DNA of 64,000 nucleotides from JBFLYH01 sp964630235 (GTDB taxonomy: Bacteria > Oederibacteriota > JAAXVQ01 > JAUVAV01): contig CAZVUO010000004.1 of assembly GCA_964630235.1 (NCBI GenBank), positions 124,001-188,000 on the forward strand, in the 5' to 3' direction. Below, piece by piece: positions 26,997 to 35,298 of the stretch. Below the pieces are notes generated by a model that did not search any database, was not told where the DNA came from, and worked only from the letters and a program-made list of their open reading frames with translations. How positions within the stretch are numbered: position 1 is the first letter of the stretch; each line of letters starts with the position of its first letter. The position numbers were made by a program, and so were the translations under genes.

Positions 26997-27118
26997 TTCA
27001 TTTATCAGCGGAATTCGGGGAAACGAGCTTGGAAAAATCCGCCAGGAGCCAGATCTTGCGGGCCAGGTTATGGAGTACATTCAGCCGGTTCTCCCGCACC
27101 TCCGGCCGCTCGTCCATG
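26997..27118 (-). repeat. Right direct repeat (glyS 3' end)
   Basis: This is the last 122 bp of the intact glyS gene including its TGA stop. It is the partner of 14830-14951. Confidence 0.9.
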
Positions 27119-29139
27119 ACCATGACCTCGTCGAAAAAACGGTCCACCGGTTCTTTCAGGGTGCTCAGGGCAGAGAACGCACCGAGATAGTCCGCGGCCT
27201 CGACCCGCTGGGCCACGACCTGTCCGGTGCTGACGCTGGCGGCATGCAATTCACGCTCGGCTTGGTGTTCCATGCGTTCGGGCCAAATTGGCTGATCCGG
27301 GCTCGCGGGCAGGACGCTGCGGGGGGTCCCTTTGGGCAGGATATTGACCACGCGGGCAAAGGTCAGGATCCGCTCGTCGAACCCAGCCTCCTGCTTCAGG
27401 TCGCGGAGGGCTTCCGCTTTCTTGACCACGGCGGCGAGGTCGTCCCACCATACACCCAGCACCGCCTGGATCAGGTCCGGAGCCAGTCCCCGGCCGGCCA
27501 ACTCGCTCTCCAGCCGTCCCTGCACGAAACCTTTGACCTCGGCGAGTAGGGCGTCCTTTTTTTCCGGAAACCCGGGGAACAACTTCAGCGCTTCTTCGAG
27601 CAGCGCGGTCAGGGAAAAATGGTATCCGTTGGCCAGCGTGATGGCGACCAGCCCCTGCGCCGCGCGGCGCAGCGCATAGGGGTCCTTGCTGCCCGTGGGC
27701 ACGAACCCCGCGCCCCAGCAGCCCAGCAGATGATCGGTCTTCTCCGCCAGGGCCAGCACGCGGCCGGCCGGCGTTTGGGGCAGTTCGTCCTCGGCCCAGC
27801 GGGGCAGGTAATGCTCCCGAATGGCCTGGGCGCTCTTCTCGGAATGTCCCTGGGCCAGGGCGTAGTAGGTGCCCATGACGCCCTGCAGGGCGGTGAACTC
27901 CTTTTCCTGCACCATGTTGGTGATCAGGTCGGCCTTGGCCAGATGCGCGGCCTCCACGGCCGCGGACGCGGCCTGGGGTTCGAGGCGCTGCGCCAGCCAG
28001 CCGGCCAGCTGTTCCAGGCGCTTGGTCTTGTCCAGCAAATTGCCGAGACCCTGGATCCACAGCACCCGCGCGAGCTCCGGCACCAGGTCCGCCAGCGGTT
28101 TCTTGAGGTCTTCGCGGTAGAAAAATTCCGCGTCCTTGAGGCGCGCGGTCAGCACGCGCTCGCATCCCGGCCGGAGCTTGGCGGCCTTGGCCAGGGGATT
28201 GTCATGCACCGCGAGAAAATGCGGGAGCAGGCGTCCCTGGCTATCTTCCACCGCGAAGAACCGCTGGTGTTCACGCAGGGTGGTGACCACGATCTCCCGC
28301 GGCAAGGTCAGAAAATGCTCGGAGTAATCGCCGGTCACAATGCCCGGGTGTTCGACCATGAGCGCCACGCGATCCAGCAGTTCCTCGTCGGCCACCAGCC
28401 GGCCACCGCACTTTTGCGCGGCTACGGACAGTTGCTGGGCGAGGCGCTGGCGGCGCGTGGCCGTGGAAACCGTCACCCAGCCCTGGCTCATCAGCCGCAG
28501 GTACCGATCCGCGTGCCGGACCTCCATGGCGCGGGGCCGGCGCAGGGGATGCAGCCAGGACACCCTGCCCGCCGTGATGCCCGCGAATTGTACCGGGATG
28601 ACTTCCGAACCGAGCAGCGCCACCAGCCACCGGACCGGGCGGGCAAAACGGGCACCCGTGGACTCCCAGCGCATGGTCTTGGGGAACTCAAAGGACTGCA
28701 GGCAGGTCAGAAACAGCTCCGGTAAAATTTCCCGGGCGTCCTTCCCCACCAGCTTGACCTCGGCGCAGAGCCGGCCGTTCTCGACCTTCGCCTGGCCGGG
28801 CTGCAGGCCGTGCTTGCGCAGGAATCCTTCGCCCGCCGGCGTGAGCTGGCCGTCGGCGTTGTAAGCCGCGGACGCCTGGGGCCCGGAAACGGTCTTTTGC
28901 TCGTCAGGCTGGCGCAGGGCCAGCGCCTGAAAAAAGAACACCAGGCGGCGGGGCGTGGCTTCCAGTTTGACATCGCCGCAGGACAGCCGGGCTTGGGCAA
29001 ACGCGGTCCGCACTTTGCCTTCGACGGCAGCCAGCCGTTCGGCGGACACGTAGTCCACCGGCAGCTCTTCACAGCCGATCTCAAACAGGGCGTTCGCCAC
29101 TTCAGGCCAGTGGCGGCGACGGGAAATGGTCCGCGGCAT
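26998..29139 (-). CDS. glyS: Glycyl-tRNA synthetase beta subunit
   Basis: 713 residues, normal for the beta subunit. The open frame extends far upstream, but the start is taken as ATG 29139. There an AAGGAG site lies 10 nt upstream and the family N-terminus LFEIGCEELP follows. Conserved segments include TPRRL, VSGP, FPKTMRWE, RPVRWLVALLG, an ALQGVMG(TYYA) signature and a C-terminal anticodon-binding part (RILTFARVVNILPKG). With GlyQ it forms the alpha2beta2 enzyme that charges tRNA-Gly. It begins 38 bp after glyQ. The final codons (NSADK) differ from the displaced copy at 14.8 kb (NSPNK). Confidence 0.96.
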   Translation of the reverse strand: MPRTISRRRHWPEVANALFEIGCEELPVDYVSAERLAAVEGKVRTAFAQARLSCGDVKLEATPRRLVFFFQALALRQPDEQKTVSGPQASAAYNADGQLTPAGEGFLRKHGLQPGQAKVENGRLCAEVKLVGKDAREILPELFLTCLQSFEFPKTMRWESTGARFARPVRWLVALLGSEVIPVQFAGITAGRVSWLHPLRRPRAMEVRHADRYLRLMSQGWVTVSTATRRQRLAQQLSVAAQKCGGRLVADEELLDRVALMVEHPGIVTGDYSEHFLTLPREIVVTTLREHQRFFAVEDSQGRLLPHFLAVHDNPLAKAAKLRPGCERVLTARLKDAEFFYREDLKKPLADLVPELARVLWIQGLGNLLDKTKRLEQLAGWLAQRLEPQAASAAVEAAHLAKADLITNMVQEKEFTALQGVMGTYYALAQGHSEKSAQAIREHYLPRWAEDELPQTPAGRVLALAEKTDHLLGCWGAGFVPTGSKDPYALRRAAQGLVAITLANGYHFSLTALLEEALKLFPGFPEKKDALLAEVKGFVQGRLESELAGRGLAPDLIQAVLGVWWDDLAAVVKKAEALRDLKQEAGFDERILTFARVVNILPKGTPRSVLPASPDQPIWPERMEHQAERELHAASVSTGQVVAQRVEAADYLGAFSALSTLKEPVDRFFDEVMVMDERPEVRENRLNVLHNLARKIWLLADFSKLVSPNSADK

Positions 29140-29177
29140 GCGTTCCTGCTCCTTTGCGTAATCTCGGCCTGGTCGGC

Positions 29178-30167
29178 CTACCCTTTGACTCTGATCCGCA
29201 TGGGCGGCAGGGGACGGGCTGGTTTGGCCGCCGCCGGTTTGCGGATGGACCGCTGCCCTGCCGGACGGGCCCGCCGGGGCAAGGCGGATGGCGCGAACCG
29301 GTGCCGCAAAAGGGGATAGTCCAGCGTCTCCCGCTGCTTGAGATAGGTCTGGGCGACCTGCTTGGCCAGGGTGCGCAGGCGGGTAATATACCCCACCCGC
29401 TCGGTCACGGAAATGGACCCGCGGGCGTCGAGCAGGTTGAACAGATGGGAGCTTTTCACCAGTTGGTCGTAGGCCGGGAACAGGAGCTGTTCGGCCAGCA
29501 GGCGCTGGGTCTCCTCCTCGCAGGCACGGAAAGCCGCGAACAGCGCCGCGGGGTCCGAGGACTCGAAATTGTATTTCGACCACTGCTGCTCGGGCGCGTG
29601 GAACAGTTCGCCGTAGGCCACGCCCTGGCCCCATTCGATTTTAAACAGGGAGTCAACACCCTGCAGGAACATGGCGATGCGTTCCAGGCCGTAGGTGATC
29701 TCCACGGTCACTGGATTCAAATCCAGGGCGGCCATTTGCTGGAAATAGGTGAACTGGGTGATCTCAAGACCGTCCAGCCACACTTGCCAGCCCAAGCCGC
29801 CGGCGCCCAGGGTGGGAGACTCCCAGTCGTCCTCGGTGAAACGGATGTCGTGCTCGGACAGCTTCAGCCCCAATTGCTCCAGGCTGGCGCGGTACAGGTC
29901 CTGGATCCCGGACGGAGCCGGTTTGATCACCACCTGGAACTGGTAGTAGTGCTGCCCGCGGTTGGGATTCTCCCCATAGCGGCCGTCCTTGGGCCTGCGG
30001 CAAGGTTCGACGTTGGCCGCGGCCCAGGGTTCGGGACCCAGGACCCTCAGGAAGGTGAACGGGTTGAAGGTGGCCGCGCCTTTTTCCAGGTCATAGGGCT
30101 GCACCAGCAGGCAGCCCTGCCGGCTCCAAAATTGTTCCAGGGACCTGATAATCTCTTGAAAGGTCAT
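29178..30167 (-). CDS. glyQ: Glycyl-tRNA synthetase alpha subunit
   Basis: 329 residues from ATG 30167 (MTFQEIIRSLEQFW), preceded by AGGGGAG. The class II catalytic core is visible: YDLEKGAATFNPFTFLRVLGPEPW, YGENPNRGQHYYQFQV and ITYGLERIAMFLQ. The usual family length is about 290. The extra 40 residues are a basic, Pro/Ala/Arg-rich C-terminal tail (PRRARPAGQRSIRKPAAAK), likely disordered. It follows recO by 11 bp and precedes glyS, forming one operon. Confidence 0.97.
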   Translation of the reverse strand: MTFQEIIRSLEQFWSRQGCLLVQPYDLEKGAATFNPFTFLRVLGPEPWAAANVEPCRRPKDGRYGENPNRGQHYYQFQVVIKPAPSGIQDLYRASLEQLGLKLSEHDIRFTEDDWESPTLGAGGLGWQVWLDGLEITQFTYFQQMAALDLNPVTVEITYGLERIAMFLQGVDSLFKIEWGQGVAYGELFHAPEQQWSKYNFESSDPAALFAAFRACEEETQRLLAEQLLFPAYDQLVKSSHLFNLLDARGSISVTERVGYITRLRTLAKQVAQTYLKQRETLDYPLLRHRFAPSALPRRARPAGQRSIRKPAAAKPARPLPPMRIRVKG

Positions 30168-30178
30168 CGGGGACTCCC

Positions 30179-30928
30179 CTAGCATTTCAGGCTCGCGACG
30201 GCGCGCCGGAATTTGTCGCTCCGCAGGCCGCGCCCCAGCTGGTACAGCAAGGCTGCTTCCAGCGCGTCCGCCGCTTCTTCCGCCAGCCGGGGCAGAATGT
30301 CCAGGCGCGGCACTTTGTCCGCCGGTAGCTGCCGCAATTTTTCAAGCAGCGCCCGCGCCCCGGCCGACAGGGGCAGGTCGCCCGGCGGTTCACACAGACT
30401 GCATACGGCTCCCCCGCGGTTTGGAACATAGGTCATGGAGCCTTCTCGCTCTTGACAGCGCACGCAGGCCGCCAGGTGCGGGCGGTAGCCCAGCAGGTCC
30501 AGCAGGCGGCTTTCGAACCAGAGGCCCGCCGGCTGCGGCGCCAAACCGCTTTCCAGCAATCCAAACGCCTGTTTCAAAAGCATGAAGATTTCAGGCAAAG
30601 GCTGGCGGTCCGGAACCAGCCGGTCCACCAATTCGCTCCAGCGCGCCGCGCTGGCCAAAGCCTGCAGGTTGGATTTCAAACGGGGATGAGCGGTCAGCAA
30701 CTGACCCTGCGTCACCAGCCACAGCTCCTGCTGTTCGCGTCCGTGCAATTGAAGTTCAGAGAGGGAAAAAAGACCCACACTGGCCGCCAAACGGCTCGAA
30801 CCGCGGCGCACCCCCTTGGCCAGGACCCGGCACTTTCCTTCCTGTTCGGTCAGCAGCACCAAGACCTGGTCTGCTTCCGAGAACGGGTAATGACGCAGGA
30901 TGATGGCTGAAACCCGCAACGCCGGCAC
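30179..30928 (-). CDS. recO: DNA repair protein RecO
   Basis: 249 residues. The N-terminal OB-fold opens with SAIILRHYPFSEADQVLVLLTEQEGK.RVLAKGVRR, the RecO signature. The helical domain carries a zinc-finger-like set CVRC...CSLC at about 165-190. RecO anneals SSB-coated single strands and helps load RecA in the RecFOR pathway. It is the first gene of the recO-glyQ-glyS operon, a common bacterial arrangement. Confidence 0.93.
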   Translation of the reverse strand: MPALRVSAIILRHYPFSEADQVLVLLTEQEGKCRVLAKGVRRGSSRLAASVGLFSLSELQLHGREQQELWLVTQGQLLTAHPRLKSNLQALASAARWSELVDRLVPDRQPLPEIFMLLKQAFGLLESGLAPQPAGLWFESRLLDLLGYRPHLAACVRCQEREGSMTYVPNRGGAVCSLCEPPGDLPLSAGARALLEKLRQLPADKVPRLDILPRLAEEAADALEAALLYQLGRGLRSDKFRRAVASLKC

Positions 30929-30988
30929 CGCAAGTCCTTCCGAACGGCCCTATGGATCGTCGTTCTGATTTTCCTGCTTTCGCGGCGG

Positions 30989-31339
30989 TTAAAAATAACC
31001 CCCGCCCATGCCTCCCTGCTCCGCGGCGGTCAAGGCCTTCCACACCGCGCCCAATCCCCACAGAAAGACCGCCCCCACCAAACCCAGGACCGCCAGAAAA
31101 AAACAGAACTGCCCGAACTTCTTCACTTCCGGGTCAGGCTGCGGGGCATACACCAGGCCGAGCACAACTCCATACAACGGAAACAAGGACAAGAGATAAG
31201 CCAGGAGCCGTAGGCCGCCTTGAGGCAGCCGTAGGCCGCCTTGAGGCAGGGCCAGCCCTGCTTTCGCCGGGTGAGCCGCCGGGGCCGGGGGATGATTGAC
31301 TGGCGTACGCCGTGAGTGTGTTTTCTTTTCAGCTGGCAT
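30989..31339 (-). CDS. Small membrane protein, unknown function
   Basis: 116 residues from ATG 31339 (MPAEKKTHSRR). A basic/Pro-rich N-terminus is followed by two predicted membrane helices (LLAYLLSLFPLYGVVLGLVYA and FCFFLAVLGLVGAVFLWGLGAV) and a Gly-rich end (QGGMGGGYF). A 21-bp tandem duplication repeats LPQGGLR in frame just before the first helix. It lies between recO and a Yip1-like gene on the same strand. Not recognised beyond that. Confidence 0.6.
   Translation of the reverse strand: MPAEKKTHSRRTPVNHPPAPAAHPAKAGLALPQGGLRLPQGGLRLLAYLLSLFPLYGVVLGLVYAPQPDPEVKKFGQFCFFLAVLGLVGAVFLWGLGAVWKALTAAEQGGMGGGYF
31206..31247. repeat. 21-bp perfect tandem duplication inside a coding region
   Basis: 31206-31226 and 31227-31247 are identical. 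Because the unit is a multiple of three, the reading frame of the membrane protein is kept and seven residues are repeated. Confidence 0.95.
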
Positions 31340-31354
31340 ATTGTTTCCCAATAA

Positions 31355-31396
31355 GGAAGAACCACGCCCCTCCCGGAGGAAGGACGTGGTTCTTCC
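31355..31396 (-). terminator. Hairpin between two membrane-protein genes
   Basis: 12-bp stem GGAAGAACCACG (31355-31366) with its complement (31385-31396) and an 18-nt loop that itself can pair (CCTCC/GGAGG). It lies 39 bp after the Yip1-like gene on the minus strand. No long T-run follows, so termination is uncertain. Confidence 0.5.
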
Positions 31397-31435
31397 GGAA
31401 ATCATTCAGGGGATACCCGCTGGCTCAGGGATCGT

Positions 31436-31960
31436 TCAACCGCCAGGAACGTATCCGGTGATCCCTATGCCGATGATGGCCAGCAGCACCACGATCACGA
31501 AAACGATCGCAATGGCAATGGCAACCGCGATAATGGCCTTCGCGGTGGTCAACTTGTTGATCTCCTTGATGCCGATCACGGTCAAAATCAGGCCATAAAT
31601 GGAACCCAGCACGGAAACGATCGGAATCCAGCCGATGACGTTCACCACATTGGCGTAGGAAGCCACGCGCACCGTAGCCTCGTAGGAACCGGTGCCGCCG
31701 ACGATTTTAGCGCACACCATCAGGAGCAGGGCCGCCAAAAAAATGCTGATCACGACCGCGATGGGAGCAAAAATAATTGCTAAAAAGCCGACGCCCAAGG
31801 TGATGATGGTGAGACCCACGCCCATGATCACAGCCGTGATGATGGCGAACACCAGCGGATCTTTGTATCCGCCGGTCGTGGGCATGGATTGGAAAAAATC
31901 CACTGGTTTAACGATGATCTTTTTGCCGGTTTCGTAATAATCTTTTAGAAATCCAGCCAT
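31436..31960 (-). CDS. Yip1-family multispanning membrane protein
   Basis: 174 residues with an N-terminal amphipathic segment (KDYYETGKKIIVKPVDFFQSM), typical of bacterial Yip1/DUF1282 proteins. Four to five hydrophobic helices follow. A Tyr/Glu motif YEATVRVASYANVVNVIGWIP between helices is the family hallmark. Function in bacteria is unknown. It ends in a Gly/Val-rich tail. Confidence 0.7.
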   Translation of the reverse strand: MAGFLKDYYETGKKIIVKPVDFFQSMPTTGGYKDPLVFAIITAVIMGVGLTIITLGVGFLAIIFAPIAVVISIFLAALLLMVCAKIVGGTGSYEATVRVASYANVVNVIGWIPIVSVLGSIYGLILTVIGIKEINKLTTAKAIIAVAIAIAIVFVIVVLLAIIGIGITGYVPGG

Positions 31961-32108
31961 TCTGTACCCCCTGTTCTATATGAAGTAGTTGATTGTTGTC
32001 TAAAGTTATCACCGAATATCCGCAAAGTCAATAAAATTAATCGCACAGCCCGGGAAAACCTTTGGTTTATGGGCCCGAACGCGGATGCGGCCCGCGCGCG
32101 GCGGCCGT

Positions 32109-33422
32109 TCAGCTGTTTTCCGGCATGTCCAGATCCAGCGGCGCATCCAGCTTGCGGACCTGGATTTTTTCGATCCGCTTGCTGGTGGCGGCCACCACGG
32201 TCAGGTGCAGATCCTGGTAGACCACCTGTTCCCCTTTTTTCGGCAGGTGCCCCAGCAGGTGGGCGAGAAATCCGCCGAGGGTATTCACGTCCTTCATGTC
32301 CGGCAGGTCCACCTCCAGGGCAGTATTGATCTCCTTGATATCCGTCGAAGCGTCCACCAGCCACTGACTCTGGCCGATCTTCTCCAGCTTGCGCTCCTCG
32401 GTGTCATACTCGTCCCGGATCTCCCCGACGATCTCCTCGATGAGGTCCTCGAGCGTGACCAGCCCGGAGGTGCCGCCGTACTCGTCCACCACAATGGCCA
32501 GATGCAGCTTGCCCCGCTGAAACTCATGGAGCAATTCGTCGACTTTTTTCGTTTCCGGAACAAAATACGGCTGGCGCAGGACGTCCTGCAGCACGATCAG
32601 TTCCCGGTTCTGGAGGAGGGGGATGATGTCTTTGGTGTAAACCACGCCGACGATGTTGTCCACGTTGCCACGGTAGACCGGCATGCGGGAATATCCCGCC
32701 TGGGTGATTTGGTCAATAATGCGTTCGATCTGGTCCTGCGCATTGATGCACTCCATGGCCGTGCGCGGCACCATGACCTCCCGCACCTGGGTTTCCCCGA
32801 GGTGGATCACGCCGTGGATCATCTGGTGTTCCTGGTCCTCGAACAGCCCTTCGTCCGCCCCGAGCTGGATCAGGGTCCGGATCTCCTCTTCCGTCACCAT
32901 GGGAATTGACGCGCCGGGGCGCAGGCCCAGGGGCCTCAGCACAATCCCGGCCGCCTTCACCAGCAGCCGGCTCAATGGATTCAGCACCTTGGCCAGAAAT
33001 ACCAGGGGACGGATGAGCGCGAAGGCGATGGCTTCCGACTTCTGGATCGCGAGCACCTTGGGCGTGACTTCGCCGAAAATGATGAGGACCACGGTCACCA
33101 GGGCGGCAACCAGGGCGCCCATCTGGGCGCGGTTAAGATGGAACAATTCGGACAGGTGCACCGCCAGGAAAGCGGCGATGGTCGTGGCGGTGATGTTGAC
33201 GGCGTTGTTGAGGATGAGAATGGTGGTCAGCATGCGGTTGGGGTCGTTTTTCCAGACCTCCAGCGCGCGGCCGCGCGCACCGCCCTTTTCAATGGCTTTG
33301 GCCAGCCGGCTTCGCCCCAGGCCCATGAGCGAGGTTTCGCTGGCGGAAAAAAGCCCCGAAAAGAACAGCAGGACCGCCATGGCCAACAGTTCCAGCGTGA
33401 TTTTAGGATCCAACAGGATCAC
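32109..33422 (-). CDS. CNNM/CBS-domain membrane protein (CorC/HlyC family)
   Basis: 437 residues. The N-terminal CNNM transmembrane domain (about 1-190) has the family motif FSGLFSASETSLMGLGRSRL and NNAVNITATTIAAFLAV. Two CBS domains follow (about 205-330), with VPRTAMECINAQD and VYTKDIIPLL. A C-terminal CorC_HlyC domain has VVDEYGGTSGLVTLEDLIEEIVGEI. Proteins of this type are linked to magnesium/cobalt efflux or divalent-cation homeostasis. Its start overlaps the ybeY stop by 4 bp. Confidence 0.92.
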   Translation of the reverse strand: MILLDPKITLELLAMAVLLFFSGLFSASETSLMGLGRSRLAKAIEKGGARGRALEVWKNDPNRMLTTILILNNAVNITATTIAAFLAVHLSELFHLNRAQMGALVAALVTVVLIIFGEVTPKVLAIQKSEAIAFALIRPLVFLAKVLNPLSRLLVKAAGIVLRPLGLRPGASIPMVTEEEIRTLIQLGADEGLFEDQEHQMIHGVIHLGETQVREVMVPRTAMECINAQDQIERIIDQITQAGYSRMPVYRGNVDNIVGVVYTKDIIPLLQNRELIVLQDVLRQPYFVPETKKVDELLHEFQRGKLHLAIVVDEYGGTSGLVTLEDLIEEIVGEIRDEYDTEERKLEKIGQSQWLVDASTDIKEINTALEVDLPDMKDVNTLGGFLAHLLGHLPKKGEQVVYQDLHLTVVAATSKRIEKIQVRKLDAPLDLDMPENS

Positions 33423-33865
33423 CTCGGTCGGCAGGCGCCCAGCAGCGCATGTTCCATGGCCTGCATGCGCAGGGTTTGGGAACGCCGGACGTGGTCATGC
33501 CCCACCAAGTGCAGCAGACCATGGACCAGGACCAGCTCCAGCTCGCGGCGGGGCGCCTGGCCGCGCTCGCCCGCTTGCCGTTTGACCTGAGGCCACGAGA
33601 CCACCAGGTCGCCCAGGAGGTTCGGTTCCGGCGGCAGAGGATCGCCGCGCTGGCGCCGCTCCCGCATGCCGAAGGATAAAATATCCGTGGGGCGGTCTTT
33701 GCCGCGGTAACGCCGGTTCAGCGAGCGGATCGCGGCATCGTTCGTGATAAGGACGGAGAGTTCGGCCCGCGGCAGGCCCAGACGCCGCAAACAGCAGGAC
33801 AGCAGTCTCCGGATGGCCGGAACTGACTTGCCGGGAACCCCGGAAAAACGGACCTGGACGCTCAC
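33419..33865 (-). CDS. ybeY: Endoribonuclease YbeY
   Basis: 148 residues. The zinc-binding signature HGLLHLVGHDH (H..LH..GHDH) is intact, along with NRRYRGKDRPTDILSF and LGDLVVS. YbeY processes 16S rRNA ends and takes part in ribosome quality control. It overlaps the downstream CNNM gene by 4 bp (ATGA type). YbeY and CorC-like genes are neighbours in many bacteria. Confidence 0.95.
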   Translation of the reverse strand: MSVQVRFSGVPGKSVPAIRRLLSCCLRRLGLPRAELSVLITNDAAIRSLNRRYRGKDRPTDILSFGMRERRQRGDPLPPEPNLLGDLVVSWPQVKRQAGERGQAPRRELELVLVHGLLHLVGHDHVRRSQTLRMQAMEHALLGACRPR

Positions 33866-34043
33866 GGGTAATTACATCCCTGGAGAGGAACGGGGAAAAC
33901 CATCCCCTGGGGACGGCTGCAAACCCCTCTGCGCCACCGTCTCGTCGGAAGGTTTCTCTGTGGAAAAAGAACGCACCGGCTGCGTAACAAACGCGCGATT
34001 GAACTCCTTTGGTCCGGACTATGAAATGTAAAAACCGGCCAGA

Positions 34044-34078
34044 CGAAAAAAGGGACCCGTTACAGGTCCCTTTTTTCG
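34044..34078. terminator. Bidirectional intrinsic terminator
   Basis: 14-bp stem CGAAAAAAGGGACC with its complement and a 7-nt loop, with A and T runs on either side. It lies 13 bp past the stop of the LysM lipoprotein gene. Confidence 0.85.
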
Positions 34079-34091
34079 ACCGGCATCCGGT

Positions 34092-34508
34092 TTAATACTC
34101 GATCGGCAGCGTTCTCCGCGGTTTGGTGTGAGGCACGTAGCGCGGGGTCCGCTTGGCGTTTCGGATCGCCATTTCGACTTCTTCCTGACTAAACTCGCGC
34201 GAGATCGCCAGGTCCTGGCCGATCTCGATGATGTCCGGATCCTCGATCTGATCGCGGTTGGCCTTGAAGATCAGGGGCCACTGGAAATTGTCCCCATACA
34301 CATCCGATTGCCCGGAAATATCCCACAGGGTGTCGCCCCGCGAGACCGTGTACCGCTGCATCTCCGGCTCCGGTGTCGGCTCCGGGGCAATCGCCACGGG
34401 TGTCGCTTCGGGCTTCAGCTCTTTCTTCCCTCCGCAGCCCATCGCTCCCATCAAGCCGAAAACCAAGACCGCTGTCACTGACACTTTCAGCCATGCAGTT
34501 CCCTTCAT
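34092..34508 (-). CDS. LysM-domain lipoprotein
   Basis: 138 residues from ATG 34508, which has AAGGAGGTG six bases upstream. A signal peptide ends in lipobox MGAMGC. A Pro/Glu spacer leads to one LysM domain at about 50-105 (YTVSRGDTLWDISG...YGDNFQWPLIFKAN). It should sit in the periplasm, bound to a membrane by lipid and to peptidoglycan by LysM. The C-terminal 30 residues are basic. It is followed by a strong terminator. Confidence 0.88.
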   Translation of the reverse strand: MKGTAWLKVSVTAVLVFGLMGAMGCGGKKELKPEATPVAIAPEPTPEPEMQRYTVSRGDTLWDISGQSDVYGDNFQWPLIFKANRDQIEDPDIIEIGQDLAISREFSQEEVEMAIRNAKRTPRYVPHTKPRRTLPIEY

Positions 34509-34565
34509 CCTTGTCACCTCCTTCCAATCAGGGTGGATTGGGTCCCGTTTAGCCTGTGCGCACCA

Positions 34566-35186
34566 CTACCTGAACGACAGTGTGACCACACGGCACAAGA
34601 CCAGTGGTTCCCGTGTTTCAGCAGGACCGGCCACAGGCACATACGCGTGCTCGGGTTCGATCCCTATGCGACCCGACAGCAGAAGATCATCCTTGCCTGC
34701 TGTCCGGGAGTTGATGTCCAAAATGGCGAACCCCACGCCAAAGGCCGCGCCAATGACCCCGCCCAGGCCCAGCCCGATGGTAAAATCCTCGGGGTCTTTG
34801 TCCCGCATGTATGGCAGCGTGGTTATCACGACACCCAGCAGGGCGCCGATGCCCGTACCGCCGACCGTATATTCCGCCAGGGTGAAACCTGTGTCCTGGC
34901 GGTCGGTGCTGATCTCGTAGATACCGACGCCCGTGCCGGCGAGCGCACCGGTCAGGAATCCATAAACCGCGCCGGACAGCAGATATTCCGGTTCAGTGTT
35001 GTTTCCCAGTCCGTAAGCCAGCGTGCCGGCTGAAAGACCCACCAGCAAGCCCGAACCCGCGCCACCTAAAATATTATTGGCGATGATTGGACCCCGGCCT
35101 GCCGCACCCGCCGATGGAATGAACAGGCCGAGATGAGCAAAACATAAAAAAACCACAAGGAATACAAGCTTATTTTTCACGGTCAC
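34566..35186 (-). CDS. Exported glycine-rich protein with membrane-spanning glycine-zipper segments
   Basis: 206 residues with a signal peptide ending in SAGAAG. Three or more hydrophobic stretches are rich in spaced glycines (GGAGSGLLVGLSAGTLAYGLG, GFLTGALAGTGVGIYE, GLGLGGVIGAAFGVGFAI), like glycine-zipper membrane proteins. The C-terminal 50 residues (SGRIGIEPEHAYVP...VTLSF) are beta-like and could contact the outer membrane. No known family was recognised. It lies upstream of the LysM lipoprotein gene on the same strand. Confidence 0.6.
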   Translation of the reverse strand: MTVKNKLVFLVVFLCFAHLGLFIPSAGAAGRGPIIANNILGGAGSGLLVGLSAGTLAYGLGNNTEPEYLLSGAVYGFLTGALAGTGVGIYEISTDRQDTGFTLAEYTVGGTGIGALLGVVITTLPYMRDKDPEDFTIGLGLGGVIGAAFGVGFAILDINSRTAGKDDLLLSGRIGIEPEHAYVPVAGPAETREPLVLCRVVTLSFR

Positions 35187-35298
35187 TCTGAACTCGGTTT
35201 TTTAAGTTATGGGTAAAATATCACGTTAAATTCCATCTTGTCAAGCCTTAGTTCATTATCCTAATTATTGTGTTCGCCGGGGATAAAAGTCCCCTTGA

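Larger units (their letters stand above)
14830..27118. mobile_element. Putative genomic island inserted at the 3' end of glyS
   Basis: The 122-bp direct repeats of the glyS end bracket about 12 kb with five same-strand genes, all for exported proteins. The block has visibly lower GC than the flanking synthetase and ppdK genes, especially 18-26.8 kb. A repeated 3' gene end with intact glyS on one side and an orphan end on the other is the usual footprint of site-specific integration. No integrase, transposase or excisionase is present, so the element would be a cargo remnant or mobilised in trans. A segmental duplication or an assembly join at the repeat remain possible. Confidence 0.6.

Noticed and set aside
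14830..27118. Prophage or integrative conjugative element
   Set aside because: No capsid, integrase, relaxase or type IV secretion genes are present between the repeats; only cargo-like exported proteins are seen.
29140..29634. N-terminal extension of glyS of about 165 residues
   Set aside because: The extension is low-complexity, overlaps glyQ, and a strong ribosome site precedes the internal ATG at 29139, where family sequence begins.
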